NCBI RefSeq assembly: GCF_010728925.1
Contig: NZ_AP022608.1
Coordinates: 5,766,001-5,830,000 of the forward strand
DNA: 64,000 bases
From: Mycolicibacterium gadium
GTDB taxonomy: Bacteria > Actinomycetota > Actinomycetes > Mycobacteriales > Mycobacteriaceae
Direction: 5' to 3'
The position numbers and the translations under genes were made by a program. The notes under the pieces are model-generated. The model did no database searches. It was not told the origin of the DNA and was given only the letters and a program-made list of their open reading frames with translations. Below are positions 62,745 through 64,000 of the stretch, piece by piece. The first letter of the stretch is position 1. Every line of letters begins with the position of its first letter.

Positions 62745-64000
62745 ATGCCTGCCAAAGAATTAGCTACAGTCCTCATCGCCAACCGCGGTGAGATCGCCGT
62801 CCGCGTGATCCGCACACTGCGAGCGATGGGAATCCGTTCGGTCGCGGTGTTCAGTGACGCCGACGCCGGCGCCCGTCACGTCGCCGAAGCCGATGTGGCC
62901 GTGAACATCGGGCCTGCCGCCGCCCGGGAGAGCTATCTCGACATCGACGCGGTGGTCGCGGCGGCCCGGCGCACCGGGGCGCAGGCGGTGCACCCGGGTT
63001 ACGGGTTTCTCTCGGAGAACGCACAATTCGCTGCTGCCCTGCAATCCGCGGGTATCGTGTTCATCGGCCCACCCGTCGGGGCGATCGAGACGATGGGCGA
63101 CAAGATCGCCGCCAAGGCCGCGGTATCGGCATTCGGTGTGCCCGTCGTTCCCGGTGTGTCACGGCCCGGCCTCACCGACGCAGACCTGATCGCCGGTGCC
63201 GACGAGGTCGGATACCCGGTCCTGGTGAAGCCGTCCGCGGGCGGCGGCGGCAAAGGCATGCGGGTCGTGCGTGAACCGACGGAATTGGCGGCCGCGCTGA
63301 CCAGCGCGCGCCGCGAGGCCGCGTCGGCCTTCGGTGACGACACCCTGTTCCTCGAGCGGTTTGTGTTGAACCCGAGGCACATCGAGGTGCAGGTGCTCGC
63401 CGACGGCTTCGGCAATGTGGTGCATCTGGGTGAACGCGAATGCAGCCTGCAACGCCGCCATCAGAAGGTGATCGAAGAGGCGCCTTCGCCACTTCTGGAT
63501 GCGGTCACTCGCGCCCGCATCGGCGCCGCGGCCTGCGATACGGCCCGCAGCGTGCAATACACCGGCGCGGGCACCGTCGAGTTCATCGTGTCCGCCGACC
63601 GGCCGGACGAGTTCTTCTTCATGGAGATGAACACCCGGCTGCAGGTCGAGCACCCGGTGACCGAAATGGTCACCGGCGTCGACCTCGTCGAACAACAGGT
63701 GCTCATCGCCGCGGGGCACAAGCTGCCGTTCAGCCAGGACGACATCACTTTGACCGGGCACGCCATCGAGGCGCGCGTGTACGCCGAGGACCCCGGCCGT
63801 GGCTTCCTGCCGACCGGCGGCACCGTGCTGGGTGTTGCCGAGCCCGGTGGCCGCGGGGTGCGCGTCGACTCCGGGCTGAAAACCGGCACCGTGATCGGTA
63901 GCGACTACGACCCGATGCTGTCGAAGGTCATCGCGCACGCCGAGAACCGTGCCGGTGCCATTCGCGCCCTCGATACGGCCCTGTCGCAGACCGCTGTCCT
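62745..64000 (+). CDS. accA1: Acyl-CoA carboxylase alpha subunit, biotin carboxylase (AccA1-like), 3'-truncated
   Basis: The first 418 codons of an about 660-residue biotin carboxylase/carrier protein; the frame remains open at the window end. [15 protein letters not shown] opens the biotin carboxylase N-domain, [11 protein letters not shown] follows, the ATP-grasp glycine loop is [11 protein letters not shown], and [16 protein letters not shown] carries the catalytic residues. The BCCP domain with the biotinyl lysine should lie beyond the end. It is the partner of the beta subunit just upstream in leucine catabolism. Confidence 0.95.
   Translation, partial: MPAKELATVLIANRGEIAVRVIRTLRAMGIRSVAVFSDADAGARHVAEADVAVNIGPAAARESYLDIDAVVAAARRTGAQAVHPGYGFLSENAQFAAALQSAGIVFIGPPVGAIETMGDKIAAKAAVSAFGVPVVPGVSRPGLTDADLIAGADEVGYPVLVKPSAGGGGKGMRVVREPTELAAALTSARREAASAFGDDTLFLERFVLNPRHIEVQVLADGFGNVVHLGERECSLQRRHQKVIEEAPSPLLDAVTRARIGAAACDTARSVQYTGAGTVEFIVSADRPDEFFFMEMNTRLQVEHPVTEMVTGVDLVEQQVLIAAGHKLPFSQDDITLTGHAIEARVYAEDPGRGFLPTGGTVLGVAEPGGRGVRVDSGLKTGTVIGSDYDPMLSKVIAHAENRAGAIRALDTALSQTAV

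Overview
The window is high-GC actinobacterial DNA and almost certainly comes from a Mycobacterium / Mycolicibacterium-type organism. The evidence is a complete yrbE-mce operon, a single-chain type I fatty acid synthase of about 3,080 residues followed by acpS, an LdtMt2-type L,D-transpeptidase, and a gene order from about 36 to 64 kb that matches the Rv2525c-to-Rv2501c neighbourhood of M. tuberculosis in reverse, with insertions. No rRNA, CRISPR array, integrase or insertion sequence was seen. Names and functions rest on reading motifs and context, not on searches.

Region 1 (1-25.7 kb) looks like a lipid import and catabolism island. It opens with a truncated aldehyde dehydrogenase and a family III CoA-transferase. 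An eight-gene mce operon (yrbEA-yrbEB-mceA to mceF) follows, behind a promoter flanked by a perfect inverted repeat. Next come two small secreted proteins, a cytochrome P450 divergent from a TetR regulator with a palindrome between them, and another secreted protein. The catabolic part has a thiolase-fold/DUF35 pair resembling steroid side-chain aldolases, a GRDP-like protein, SnoaL-like and VOC-fold proteins, a crotonase with an altered active site, two acyl-CoA ligases and an amidohydrolase. The mce-associated (Mas-like) membrane proteins, which usually follow mceF directly, appear only at 24.2-25.6 kb, after the catabolic genes. Four promoters between 17.2 and 24.2 kb share an AAATGGCATTCTC-like element, so the cluster probably has one common regulator.

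Region 2 (25.7-36 kb) is mixed accessory content. It holds two IspD-fold proteins arranged tail to tail (one degenerate), a PPOX-fold oxidoreductase, a SARP-like regulator coupled to a 38-residue membrane peptide, an ltrA gene broken by a frameshift, an MFS transporter, a MerR regulator with an unusual leader, and a complete potADBC-type polyamine ABC transporter.

Region 3 (36-64 kb) is the conserved core: Tat-exported DUF1906 protein, fas-acpS, M20 peptidase, Bcp peroxiredoxin, DUF3618 protein, a GAF-SpoIIE phosphatase, tRNA-Lys, the LdtMt2 homologue, tRNA-His, oligoribonuclease, a HerA-like ATPase, an SDR, an MFS protein, an MmpS-like membrane protein, an S9 peptidase and two small membrane proteins behind a SigF-type promoter. 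It ends with a BkaR-like TetR divergent from accD1-accA1 (acyl-CoA carboxylase; accA1 runs off the end), with two 16-bp palindromes between them. Several small genes are also present (38, 51, 56 and 69 residues).
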